Assembly: GCF_036634175.1 (NCBI RefSeq)
Contig: NZ_JAZIFX010000001.1
Location: 4,898,001 to 4,962,000, forward strand
Length of the DNA stretch: 64,000 bases
DNA from: Streptomyces sp. P9-A2
Lineage (GTDB): Bacteria; Actinomycetota; Actinomycetes; Streptomycetales; Streptomycetaceae
Direction of reading: 5' to 3'
Part shown: positions 1 through 7,181 of the stretch, piece by piece
Position numbering within the stretch: position 1 is the stretch's first letter
Layout: each line of letters opens with the position of its first letter
Made by a program: the position numbers and the translations under genes
The notes under the pieces: model-generated
The model's input: the letters and a program-made list of their open reading frames with translations, nothing else
What the model was told of the DNA's origin: nothing
The model's database searches: none

Positions 1-2
1 GC

Positions 3-476
3 GCCGCCACCGAGGTGGAGCTGAAGGAGAAGAAGCACCGTCTGGAGGACGCCATCTCCGCGACCCGCGCCGCGGTCGAGGAGGGCATCGTCTCCGGTGG
101 TGGCTCCGCGCTCGTCCACGCCGTCAAGGTCCTCGAGGGCAACCTCGGCAAGACCGGCGACGAGGCCACCGGTGTCGCGGTCGTCCGCCGCGCCGCCGTC
201 GAGCCGCTGCGCTGGATCGCCGAGAACGCCGGCCTCGAGGGCTACGTCATCGTCTCCAAGGTCGCCGAGCTCGAGAAGGGCAGCGGCTACAACGCCGCCA
301 CCGGCGAGTACGGCGACCTGGTCAAGGCCGGCGTCATCGACCCGGTCAAGGTCACCCGCTCCGCCCTGGAGAACGCCGCCTCCATCGCTTCCCTCCTCCT
401 GACGACCGAGACCCTGGTCGTCGAGAAGAAGGAAGAGGAGGAGCCGGCCGCCGGCGGCCACGGCCACTCCCACTGA
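3..476 (+). CDS. groEL: Chaperonin GroEL, C-terminal part (5' end outside window)
   Basis: This is the last 157 residues of a 60-kDa chaperonin, which folds cytosolic proteins in an ATP-driven double ring with GroES. The reading frame is already open at base 3 ([13 protein letters not shown]), matching the conserved GroEL segment, and continues through the equatorial domain ([18 protein letters not shown], then [19 protein letters not shown]). The protein ends in a Gly/His-rich tail (GGHGHSH) rather than the usual GGM tail. In actinobacteria such a His-rich tail is typical of the groES-linked copy (GroEL1), so this is probably that paralogue; the upstream groES is not visible. A strong hairpin follows about 50 bases after the stop. 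Confidence 0.97.
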   Translation, partial: AATEVELKEKKHRLEDAISATRAAVEEGIVSGGGSALVHAVKVLEGNLGKTGDEATGVAVVRRAAVEPLRWIAENAGLEGYVIVSKVAELEKGSGYNAATGEYGDLVKAGVIDPVKVTRSALENAASIASLLLTTETLVVEKKEEEEPAAGGHGHSH

Positions 477-524
477 GCGACTCGCTCATAGCGGCGGGCG
501 TCGGTGACCGACGTCCGTAGCGGA

Positions 525-568
525 CACGAAGGCCCGGTACCGCCGACCAGCGGTGCCGGGCCTTCGTG
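525..568 (+). terminator. Hairpin terminator after groEL
   Basis: A near-perfect 17-bp inverted repeat (525-541 with 552-568, one G:T-type mismatch near the loop) with a 10-base loop lies about 50 bases behind the groEL stop. There is no long T run, as is common for Streptomyces terminators. It closes the chaperonin operon, and the accessory island begins just beyond. Confidence 0.8.
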
Positions 569-719
569 CTGCGCCCGTACTCGCACTCGGTATCGATGCC
601 GGTACGCGGTGCGGCGGGATCGGGATGGAAAGGAGCGGCGGGTGGGGCGCGAGTGGCCGGTGGGGCCGTGCGGGTCACGGACCGGTGTGCGGCTGCCCGG
701 AGCCGTCCGGTATCGGTCG

Positions 720-926
720 CCCTGAGGCTACGAAGAACGCTGGGGCGGGACACCGGCGAGTGCGGCGGACAGGTCCGCCACGAACGCTCGCCGGGGACCG
801 CAGCCAGCTCAGGTCCGGTGCGCTCACCGTCACCGGGACCCGTAGATCGGCCGCGATTCCCTCCACGTGACTCACCAGCCCCTGGTCGCTGGTGCCCTCG
901 CTCAGGAACAGGACGCGCACGGTCAT
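720..926 (-). pseudogene. TOPRIM/DUF4276-like nuclease partner, 5' fragment
   Basis: An ATG at 926 overlaps the stop of the upstream ATPase remnant (ATGA), the usual sign of translational coupling. The first about 33 residues (TVRVLFLSEGTSDQGLV, then SAPDLSWL) look like the start of a TOPRIM-type or DUF4276-type protein: a hydrophobic strand followed by an EGTSD acidic motif. After SWL the frame degenerates. A plausible continuation (FVADLSAALAGVP) sits in another frame and stops soon after. I read this as a frameshifted, truncated partner gene of an OLD/AAA-plus-TOPRIM defence pair. The family assignment is by motif only. Confidence 0.45.
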
Positions 927-1714
927 GCCGCACGTCCGTCCAGGTCGAGGGCGAGCTGGGCGTCCGGCGGTGCTTCCAGGTAGGGCAGGATGTCGAGTTT
1001 GGTGACGAACTCCCCGGTTCCGTCGGACGCACGCCAGGTCCCGGCCAGCGGGCGCAGCCGCAGCCGCCGGGTCACCTGGCCTTTCTCGGACCGGTAGGCG
1101 GAGGTGTCGGCGAAGAGGAGGTCCTGGGGGTCCACGAGCTGGACGAATCCGGGGGAGTGAGTGTTGATGAGCACCTGGCGGAACGGGTTGTCGTCGCCCG
1201 GGATCTCCTGGGGATCCACCGCCAGATCCCGCACGAGGTCCACCATCGCCGAGAGGTTGGCCGGGTGGATGCCGTTCTCCGGTTCCTCCATGCACACCAG
1301 CCCGCGGATCTCGGGGTCCTCCAGCAGCACGCACAAAGCGAGGAACCGCAGCGTCCCCTCGGACAGGCTCCGGGCGGGCAGCACCATGCCGCTGATCTCG
1401 TGCAGCCGGATGGTGAGCAGTTCCCGCACGTCGTCCTCCTGCACGTCGAGCGTGCGTACCTGGAGGCCGGACAGGTCCGAGAGCCGGCCGGCCACCCGTG
1501 AGTAGACCTGGTCGGGATCGTCCGGTGAGCCGTGCAGCGCGATGCGGAACAGCGTGCCCGGCAGGTGCAGTCCGTTGGGGCCCATCGACCGGGGATCGGT
1601 GTAGCCGTCGGAGCTTCGCAGCGCCGACGGTTCCAGGGCGAGCCGCCGCCACGACTGCATCTCCCGGCGTACCGCCAGGATGGTCGGGGCGTCACTGGTG
1701 TTGACCGTCGACAC
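923..1714 (-). pseudogene. AAA_21/OLD-like ATPase lacking its Walker A region
   Basis: The 263-residue frame carries the C-terminal half of an ABC/SMC-like ATPase: a signature-like LSEGTLRFLALCVLL, a Walker B acidic pair (CMEEPENGIHP) and a switch histidine (LINTHSPGF). Intact relatives are about 380-400 residues and begin with a GxxGxGKS P-loop. Nothing like that is present here or in the other frames up to about 1850. The 5' part therefore appears deleted, leaving a fragment that probably cannot bind ATP. It overlaps the TOPRIM-like remnant by ATGA. Such pairs serve in anti-phage or plasmid defence. A start at 1714 is only the first in-frame codon. Confidence 0.6.
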
Positions 1715-2075
1715 GACGGTGGCCCGGGCCCGGGACGCCGCCGCGGGCCGCGGCTGGCCGCGGCTGGCCGCGGCTGCCTCCCCTGTGTCCCCTCAACCGT
1801 CACCGTCACAGCCGCACCTCACATCCCGCTAGCAGGCCCCGCGATCGTCGCGGATGCACAGATTCCCCAGCGCCCCCCAAGGCCCGCCGCCCCATCCTGC
1901 CAGCCCGGCCGCACCGGGCTCAGGGGGATCGATGCACATTGAACTGTTCACATGGTGCGATCCGGCATTTACGCTGCTCAGACGGTTGATCGTGCACCAG
2001 CCGTCCGGCTCGCGGTGTCCTGCGGGGTGGTGGCCCGGGCCGGATCGTCGGGCCGGGCCACCACGACGGTGGTCG
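1715..2075. other. Gene-free gap with 10-bp tandem repeat and one copy of a two-copy repeat
   Basis: No convincing gene. It holds three head-to-tail copies of a CCGCGGCTGG-type decamer at about 1748-1777, which may mark the deletion junction of the neighbouring ATPase. From 1965 it holds about 70 bases that recur at 5060 (see the repeat entries). Confidence 0.5.
1965..2035 (+). repeat. Dispersed repeat, copy 1 (partner at 5060-5130)
   Basis: The stretch beginning GCATTTACGCTG is nearly identical to 5060 onward for about 25 bases, then similar with small gaps through a shared GCGGTGT block. Both copies lie in the same orientation in the accessory island. Function unknown; it could be a mobile leader or promoter module. 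Confidence 0.5.
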
Positions 2076-2552
2076 TCAGGAACGCGGCGGGTCGGTCGCA
2101 GAGGTTTCCTTGCCCGGCTCGCCGGGCTGATCGGTGAAGACCGTCAGGTGCCAGGTGCCGTTCTCCCGCGTGACGGTGAAGGTGTCCTGGAGGGGCTTGC
2201 CCGCCTTGTCCTCGGCCAGGAGGCGGGCCGAGCCGACGTCCGGGCCCATGTCGTGCTGGATCCGCACGTCCTTGATCTTCCATCCCCGTCCGCCCCGATC
2301 GGCGAGGATCCGCTCGGCCTCCTGCCGGGACCACTCCTCGTCCTTGACGCCCCCGACCGACATCAGCCCGGCGGCGCTACGGGAGTTGAGGGCCCGCACA
2401 TAGGCTTCGACGGCCGCGCGGGCTCCGTCGGAGGATGCCGAGGCCGAGGACGAGGGTGCCGAAACACCGGGCGGCGCTTCATCCTCCTGGGACGAGCAGC
2501 CGGATGCGACGACCAGGGCGGCCGCCACGGCCAAGAGGCGTCGACGTTGCAC
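2076..2552 (-). CDS. Secreted lipoprotein, function unknown
   Basis: A 158-residue protein starting at GTG 2552, with AGGAGT six bases upstream. It opens with a basic n-region (QRRR), a hydrophobic stretch and the lipobox VVASGC, so it should be exported, cleaved before the Cys and lipid-anchored. A Ser/Ala-rich linker follows. The remaining about 110 residues (AVEAYVRALNSR..., VTRENGTWHLTVF) look like a small cystatin/NTF2-like or DUF4878-like fold, in which a helix followed by a curved sheet ends in a W-L-V strand. No ligand is evident. It stands alone among gene remnants. Confidence 0.75.
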   Translation of the reverse strand: MQRRRLLAVAAALVVASGCSSQEDEAPPGVSAPSSSASASSDGARAAVEAYVRALNSRSAAGLMSVGGVKDEEWSRQEAERILADRGGRGWKIKDVRIQHDMGPDVGSARLLAEDKAGKPLQDTFTVTRENGTWHLTVFTDQPGEPGKETSATDPPRS

Positions 2553-2689
2553 AGCACACTCCTGTTTTCCGGTGAGGGAACGGGCAACCTGTCAGGTGCG
2601 GTGCGCATGAATCCCCCTGCATGAGCTGACCGGTCGGCCTCAGCCTGTATGTCAGGAGATCGAATACGAACACGTCGTTCCCGTATGGC

Positions 2690-2826
2690 AGGTTCCAGAT
2701 CCAGGAATGGCCGGTTCCTGTTCGAGATATTTTCGACGTGAACCAGATCTGGTTCCGCTGGAGCATGTCAGCACGGGCCTTGCGGCCCACCGGGCTCACG
2801 TCGTGCCTGCCGAGGAGCGCGGCAAC
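2690..2826 (-). pseudogene. Decayed copy of the RloA-type ATPase C-terminal region
   Basis: Read on the minus strand, this stretch gives GRHDVSPVGRKARAD followed by MLQRNQIWFTSK. It aligns without gaps to the SHDVSLLGRRAGED and ILKRDQIWFVTK region of the intact ATPase at 16086-17426. The match extends to DNA level: about 80 bases from 2740 resemble those from 16296. Nothing else of the gene survives, and the flanks are unrelated. It is a relic of a second RloA homologue. Confidence 0.65.
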
Positions 2827-2899
2827 ACGCGAGAAGCTGCTCGGGGAGGACGATCCGGCAGGAGCGCCGCCGCTCGAGTCGCCCCGATGTGTGGTGACG

Positions 2900-3109
2900 T
2901 CATCCCGTGCCGTCCACATGCGGGCGGGCCAGGCGGCGCAGCGGGGACGTCCTGTCCCACACGTGCCGGCGCGCACCGCACACCGGGTCCGTCGCGTACG
3001 TCACCTCGGCCGGGAAGCCGTCGGCCCTGACCCGCTCGGCCGACGGCTCGGCGAGACGCCTGCCGCAGCGGGGACAGTGGTCCGGGGTGCGCATGGGATA
3101 CATGCCCAT
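2900..3109 (-). CDS. Small zinc-ribbon-like protein
   Basis: A 69-residue protein. The ATG at 3109 has GGGAGAAG seven bases before it; a longer in-frame upstream start has no ribosome site. Near the N-terminus is CPRCGRRL, and a second Cys occurs in DPVCGARRHVW, giving a possible CxxC...C...H metal site. It starts 14 bases after the stop of the DUF3293 gene, so the two probably form one operon. Role unknown; it may act as a nucleic-acid-binding or chaperone-like accessory. Confidence 0.6.
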   Translation of the reverse strand: MGMYPMRTPDHCPRCGRRLAEPSAERVRADGFPAEVTYATDPVCGARRHVWDRTSPLRRLARPHVDGTG

Positions 3110-3123
3110 GGTTCTTCTCCCGC

Positions 3124-3606
3124 TTACGCCGGCGCCGACTGCGCGGACGCCGTCCACCCGCTCACCGCCACGGCGGCGGTGTCACACGCCAGGACCCGCC
3201 AGGCGCCGGGAGTCCAGGCGAAGACCGCGTCCTGCCTGAAGCGGCGTCCCAGGTCACGCGCCGCGGCATCGCTCAGGCCGACGACGGCGACGCTCTCCTC
3301 GCGATGCGTGCCGCACGCGTCGCCTCCCTCAGCGGGCCACCAGGTGAGACCACGGTGACGGACCTCGTCGAGCAGCAGGCGTTGAGCGTGGGCGTTGGCG
3401 TCGTCCGACGCGGTACGGCCACGGGGGTTCCAGGCGGTGATCACATGGACGGTGGCGCTGTCGGCCGGTACGGGGAAGAAACCCTCGGCCGTGCCCCGAG
3501 GGCGCGGCTCGACTCGAACGGCCCGGTCCTCGAACCGGATGTCGACGACTGCCGCCCGATAGAGATCCCAGTTGAGGGGTGTACCGGCTGCGTCGGGAGC
3601 GTGCAC
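3124..3606 (-). CDS. DUF3293 family protein
   Basis: A 160-residue protein from GTG 3606, chosen because a perfect GGAGG sits five bases upstream; the open frame runs further but without a start signal. Hallmarks of DUF3293 are visible: the early LYRAAVVDIRFED strand, VHVITAWNPRG (the TAWNP signature), a following ANAHAQRLLLDEV helix, an EESVAVVGLS segment and FRQDAVFAW near the end. The family has no established function. It is followed by the small zinc-ribbon gene with 14 bases between them. Confidence 0.75.
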   Translation of the reverse strand: MHAPDAAGTPLNWDLYRAAVVDIRFEDRAVRVEPRPRGTAEGFFPVPADSATVHVITAWNPRGRTASDDANAHAQRLLLDEVRHRGLTWWPAEGGDACGTHREESVAVVGLSDAAARDLGRRFRQDAVFAWTPGAWRVLACDTAAVAVSGWTASAQSAPA

Positions 3607-3945
3607 GAGGGCCTCCTGTGGAACGAAGACCCCCTTACACCTCGTGCAGGGAGATCGGTGCTCACCCCCACGGGAACATGGGGGCATAGGCCGCAACATT
3701 TCATGATCCGGGTCCTGAAGCAAGAGGGTTGTGAAGATATTGCGGAAGATCGGCGCGGGTGTTAGCTTCCCGTCCGGCCGTGTGATCCTGTGCCAAGCCC
3801 TGGTTTGCTGGGCGGCACCACTTCCGGCGCGAGACGCCCCGGGCGAGGTGACGGCCGATCCGCGTGAGGTGCGCGGGGAAAGCACAGATCACCGGGGTGC
3901 GGCAGCGCGCTACCGGGGTCCTTCGACTCCGGGAGGCTGCCCGAC
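3607..3945. other. Intergenic region between divergent genes
   Basis: Separates the minus-strand DUF3293 gene from the plus-strand acidic protein gene and should hold both promoters. I see no convincing gene, repeat or terminator here. Confidence 0.5.
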
Positions 3946-5022
3946 ATGCCCGTACCCTCCGAGACAGAGCCAGGCCGCGCGGGCCTGCCGCTCATCGACC
4001 TCGCCGCCGCGCGGGAACTGTTCCGTACGGCCGAGTCGAGCGGCCTCGGCCGACCGGGGACCGACGAGGTCTTCGACCAATGGCTCAACGACTCCTACGA
4101 CATCGCCTTCTACCGCAACGCGGACCGACCTCTGCAGGCGCGTGCGGTCGACACACGCGACGAGGTGTCCGAGTGGCTGAGCAACAGCCGTGTCGGACAT
4201 GCACGGCTGGAGGCGGTCTGCCTCAACCCGTACCGGCCCGTCCCTCCTCCGCGTGAGGAGCCGGCCTGCGCGTCCGCGGAGGCCGAGGCGGTCGAGGAGA
4301 CCGTGGAGGCCGAGGAGGCGCACGCCTGCACATGGAAGGGCATGCCCGGTCTCTGCTCGGACTGCGAGGGCGGCAATGAGCGCTACGCGACGGTGAGTGG
4401 ACGTCGGGCCCATGCGGACGTCGATGACGACGGATTCGGCCTGGAAGACGGCGGCGGTGACGTCCCGGAAGAAGACAACGGTTACGTCCTGGAACTCATG
4501 GACGCCTGCGCCGGAGGGATGGGAGAGGGCCTGGCCCACGACCTGAGCGGCGGACTCCGGCAGGGCTTTCGCGCATCGTCGCTCCAGGGCCTCAACGTCC
4601 TCACCGAAGTCGCCCAGATGAAGCTGGACATGGAGAGGTGGGACACGGCCGGGCCATGGCGCCTCTCGTGGTCTTTCTGCGAAGGCGACATCACCGACCC
4701 CCTGGACGACACCGAGGACATTGATTCCTCCGGTGACGACCTGGACGGAGGATCAGGCGATGTCCATTACAGCGTCTCGGTCGAGAACGACGGCGACGCC
4801 CACATCGTTCAGGTCGTGGGGACGCGTTGGGGGGATCAGCACGTGTTCTACCGCGAGCCCGTGCCGGAACCCGACGGCGAGTCACAGGACACCGAAACCC
4901 TTGAAGGGCTCCGCAGCCTCCTGGAACGGGCGACCCGCCAGGTACATGACGAGGCCGGTTACGAGGTCAACGGCGAATGGACCGTGAACTGGTCGCGTTG
5001 CCACGTTCTTCTGGCTGAATGA
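3946..5022 (+). CDS. Acidic protein of unknown function
   Basis: A 358-residue protein, ATG at 3946 with GGGAGG nine bases upstream. It is strongly acidic, with runs of Glu around residues 105-125 and Asp around 250-275. Residues 85-145 contain several Cys, including CTWKGMPGLCSDC (C-x8-C-x2-C). The C-terminal part (SVENDGDAHIVQVVGTRWGD..., LLERATRQVHDEAGYEV) has a regular strand/helix pattern that looks folded. No signal peptide or membrane segment. I do not recognise the family. Codon usage is normal for Streptomyces. Confidence 0.7.
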   Translation: MPVPSETEPGRAGLPLIDLAAARELFRTAESSGLGRPGTDEVFDQWLNDSYDIAFYRNADRPLQARAVDTRDEVSEWLSNSRVGHARLEAVCLNPYRPVPPPREEPACASAEAEAVEETVEAEEAHACTWKGMPGLCSDCEGGNERYATVSGRRAHADVDDDGFGLEDGGGDVPEEDNGYVLELMDACAGGMGEGLAHDLSGGLRQGFRASSLQGLNVLTEVAQMKLDMERWDTAGPWRLSWSFCEGDITDPLDDTEDIDSSGDDLDGGSGDVHYSVSVENDGDAHIVQVVGTRWGDQHVFYREPVPEPDGESQDTETLEGLRSLLERATRQVHDEAGYEVNGEWTVNWSRCHVLLAE

Positions 5023-5059
5023 CACGGCAGCCGTAAAGCCCTTCACCAGGCGACAGCCA

Positions 5060-5130
5060 GCATTTACGCTGGTCAGAAGGTTGCTCTCGCATCACCCGTC
5101 CCGGTGGTGCGGTGTGACCGCAGGGAGGTG
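5060..5130 (+). repeat. Dispersed repeat, copy 2 (partner at 1965-2035)
   Basis: Second copy of the element beginning GCATTTACGCTG. It lies 38 bases behind the acidic protein gene and about 70-140 bases before the basic repeat ORF, a position consistent with a leader or promoter module. Confidence 0.5.
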
Positions 5131-5200
5131 GCGGCCCCGGGGAGGGCTGCAGCGGACGGCAGGTCGTCGTCCGCGCGGATCGGTGACATGTGGGGGTGTG

Positions 5201-5719
5201 GTGGGCAACTCCGGGAACGGCCGGGTCGGCAAGCCGCCGGTGAAGATCGAGAACAAGCGAAGCAAGGCCGCGAAGCGGCTCTCCCCGCAGCAAGAGGAAC
5301 TGCGGCGCCTGCGCGCACTGCGGGACCTGGAACGCGTCCGCGAGGCCGAACGGCGGCGCAACGGACTGGACGCCGCTCCGGTCAGAGCCGAGGAGCCGTC
5401 GGGCCCGTCCGCGCCCGGGTACGGGAAACCGCCCAGGCAGCGCACGAAGAAGACCTCGGCCGCCGCTCCGGTCAAGGCCTGGAAGTCGTCGGTCACTCCG
5501 GTCAAGGCCGAGAAGCCGTCGAACCCGGACGACGTCCGCACCGCCGGGACCGTCGGCGAAGACCTCCCCGTTCCGACTCGACAGGGCGGCTCCCCGCGCA
5601 GACCCGCAAGGACACGCCCTGCCGTTACTCGCCACTCCGTTTGTTCGCCCGTTCCAGGATCTGTTCCAGACGGGCTTGCAGCGCGTCGGCCGGCACGGCG
5701 TGCAACCCGCCGCGGGTGA
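5201..5719 (+). CDS. Possible small basic protein with internal repeats
   Basis: A 172-residue frame from GTG 5201 (GGGGG five bases upstream). It has a Lys/Arg-rich N-terminus (KIENKRSKAAKRL), a probable helix (QQEELRRLRALRDLERV) and three imperfect ten-residue repeats of the type APVKAEKPS. The 3' end overlaps the convergent PIN-like gene by about 95 bases, which suggests that the true C-terminus is shorter or that a frameshift extended it. The N-terminal 110 residues look protein-like. Function unknown. Confidence 0.4.
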   Translation: MGNSGNGRVGKPPVKIENKRSKAAKRLSPQQEELRRLRALRDLERVREAERRRNGLDAAPVRAEEPSGPSAPGYGKPPRQRTKKTSAAAPVKAWKSSVTPVKAEKPSNPDDVRTAGTVGEDLPVPTRQGGSPRRPARTRPAVTRHSVCSPVPGSVPDGLAARRPARRATRRG

Positions 5720-6089
5720 GCTTGTAGGCCCAGGGGCCGGGGATGTCGGCGAGAGGCAGGATGTGCTCGTACAGCTCGCGGAAATGTGCGATGCGCCGAC
5801 GCGTGGGGGTGTTGTTGTCGGTGAACACCAGATAGCGGGCAGAGTGCTCGAGGATGGCCCGGAGTTCGAGCGGGTTGCTCAGAATGGCCTTGTCGGCTCC
5901 TACACAGATGCGGCCGTCCGCAGTGGCATCGGCGATCCACTGCTGGTCCTGCACGGCTTCGGCGGGCGTGACGCCGTACAGGTCGCCGATGGTGAGAACG
6001 TCCGGGCACAGCTCTCGGGCCGCCTGAGCGAAGCTCTTGGCGTTCGTGCTCCGGTCCAGGAACAGGCGCAGCCCCCCGGCTTCGGTCAT
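5625..6089 (-). CDS. PIN-like domain toxin of a DUF433-linked toxin-antitoxin pair
   Basis: A 154-residue protein beginning with ATG at 6089 that overlaps the antitoxin stop by four bases (ATGA). The N-terminus GGLRLFLDRSTNAKSFAQA, with an early Asp, the mid DQQWIADATADGRICVGAD and the later LVFTDNN fit a PIN-like nuclease of the VapC45/Mut7-C sort, in which spaced acidic residues hold Mg2+ for RNA cleavage. The C-terminal helices end in a basic tail. Paired downstream of a DUF433 protein, it is most simply the toxin. The exact target RNA cannot be inferred. Confidence 0.75.
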   Translation of the reverse strand: MTEAGGLRLFLDRSTNAKSFAQAARELCPDVLTIGDLYGVTPAEAVQDQQWIADATADGRICVGADKAILSNPLELRAILEHSARYLVFTDNNTPTRRRIAHFRELYEHILPLADIPGPWAYKLTRGGLHAVPADALQARLEQILERANKRSGE

Positions 6090-6826
6090 GCCACCTCGCG
6101 ATCGATCCGTTCCTGTACCTCGGTGACCTGGTCCACCGGCAAGCCATAGTCGTCCGCGACGTCCGCCACCGGTTCCCCGGCACGAAGATCGCCGGCCACG
6201 ACATACAGAGGCGTTCCGGTTGCGGTGAAGAACGGCCGTCCGAAGTTCACGCCCGGAAGCACGGACAGCTCGGCGACCTCGTACCCGGGGAGGTCGATCC
6301 TTCGGGCGTAACCGTCTCCCGGGCTTTCGCCTGGCTCGTCGTACTCGATCCGGGTGAGGAACCGGTCGATGACCTCGCGGAACACGTACTGCCCGTTCTT
6401 CAGGACGATCAGCTTGCGTGTCTCCCGCTTGTCCTCGCCACCGAGGTCGTCGCCGATCTCGTACAGGAGGTCCGCGCCCGCCACGTACAACCGACGGGAG
6501 GCCAGAGCGTGCTCGACTCCGATCCGCTCGCGGACCATCTCGAGCGCCGGCCGGATCTTCTGCAACGGCACCTCCGCGCGACGCAGCGCGGACAGGAACA
6601 TGCCCTCGGCCAGTCCGATGAACGGGATGGACGGGCGAGGCGAGTGGGGCGAGCCCAGGTAGGTGATGAGGGGGGAACCGACCACCTGCGGACGGTCCCG
6701 GAAGGTGTTGCGATAGCCCCGCGCCCAGTTCCGGAAGGTGGAAGGTGCCATGTCCAGGTACCCGGCGGCTTCCGCCTGGGTGTACAGCGGCACGCTGAAG
6801 CGGACATCGTCCATCCGGTCGGTCAC
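6086..6826 (-). CDS. DUF433 domain antitoxin with N-terminal HTH-like region
   Basis: A 246-residue protein, start taken as GTG 6826 because GGAGG lies eight bases upstream; two earlier GTG codons lie too close. The N-terminus (YTQAEAAGYLDMAPSTFRNW) resembles a MerR/HTH_17-type DNA-binding helix pair. The C-terminus (GRPFFTATGTPLYVVAGD..., ADVADDYGLPVDQVTEV) is a DUF433 winged-helix motif. Long DUF433 proteins of this plan occur immediately upstream of PIN-like toxins, as here. Expected roles are toxin neutralisation and autorepression of the pair from a promoter beyond 6830. Confidence 0.78.
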   Translation of the reverse strand: MTDRMDDVRFSVPLYTQAEAAGYLDMAPSTFRNWARGYRNTFRDRPQVVGSPLITYLGSPHSPRPSIPFIGLAEGMFLSALRRAEVPLQKIRPALEMVRERIGVEHALASRRLYVAGADLLYEIGDDLGGEDKRETRKLIVLKNGQYVFREVIDRFLTRIEYDEPGESPGDGYARRIDLPGYEVAELSVLPGVNFGRPFFTATGTPLYVVAGDLRAGEPVADVADDYGLPVDQVTEVQERIDREVA

Positions 6827-6835
6827 CGCCACCAC

Positions 6836-7181
6836 CTCCGCCCCCAGTCTTTCAGCCGCGGGTGTCGGACGATATACGGACCTGACGCCGACTGTGCACG
6901 CTATCCACTATCGAGTGAGTTCCGGCTGTGGAGCTCCGGGCCCGCGGCGCCCTGGGTGCGTCGCCACGGATGCGGCACCCGAGAACGCCGACCCCCCGTC
7001 CGGCGTCCCGTCCCCGTCCGCACCGGTACAGCCAGGGCAGCCCGCACTCTGACTCTCGTCCACGGGTGTCGTCGGGGGTGGGGATCTCGCCAACTCCCTT
7101 GCTGTGGTGGCAGTTGACTCCCTAACATCACGTTCACCATCGCGAATCAAATAGTTGTTCGGGCGCGGCGGGGGGCCTGGT
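6836..7181. other. Gap between divergent antitoxin and PrsW-toxin genes
   Basis: No gene called. One plus-strand frame ending at 7052 (APENADPPSGVPSPSAP...) reads like the Pro-rich tail of a lost protein but has no start. AT-richer sequence at 7120-7165, including CGAATCAAATAG, may include the promoter of the downstream toxin gene. Confidence 0.4.
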
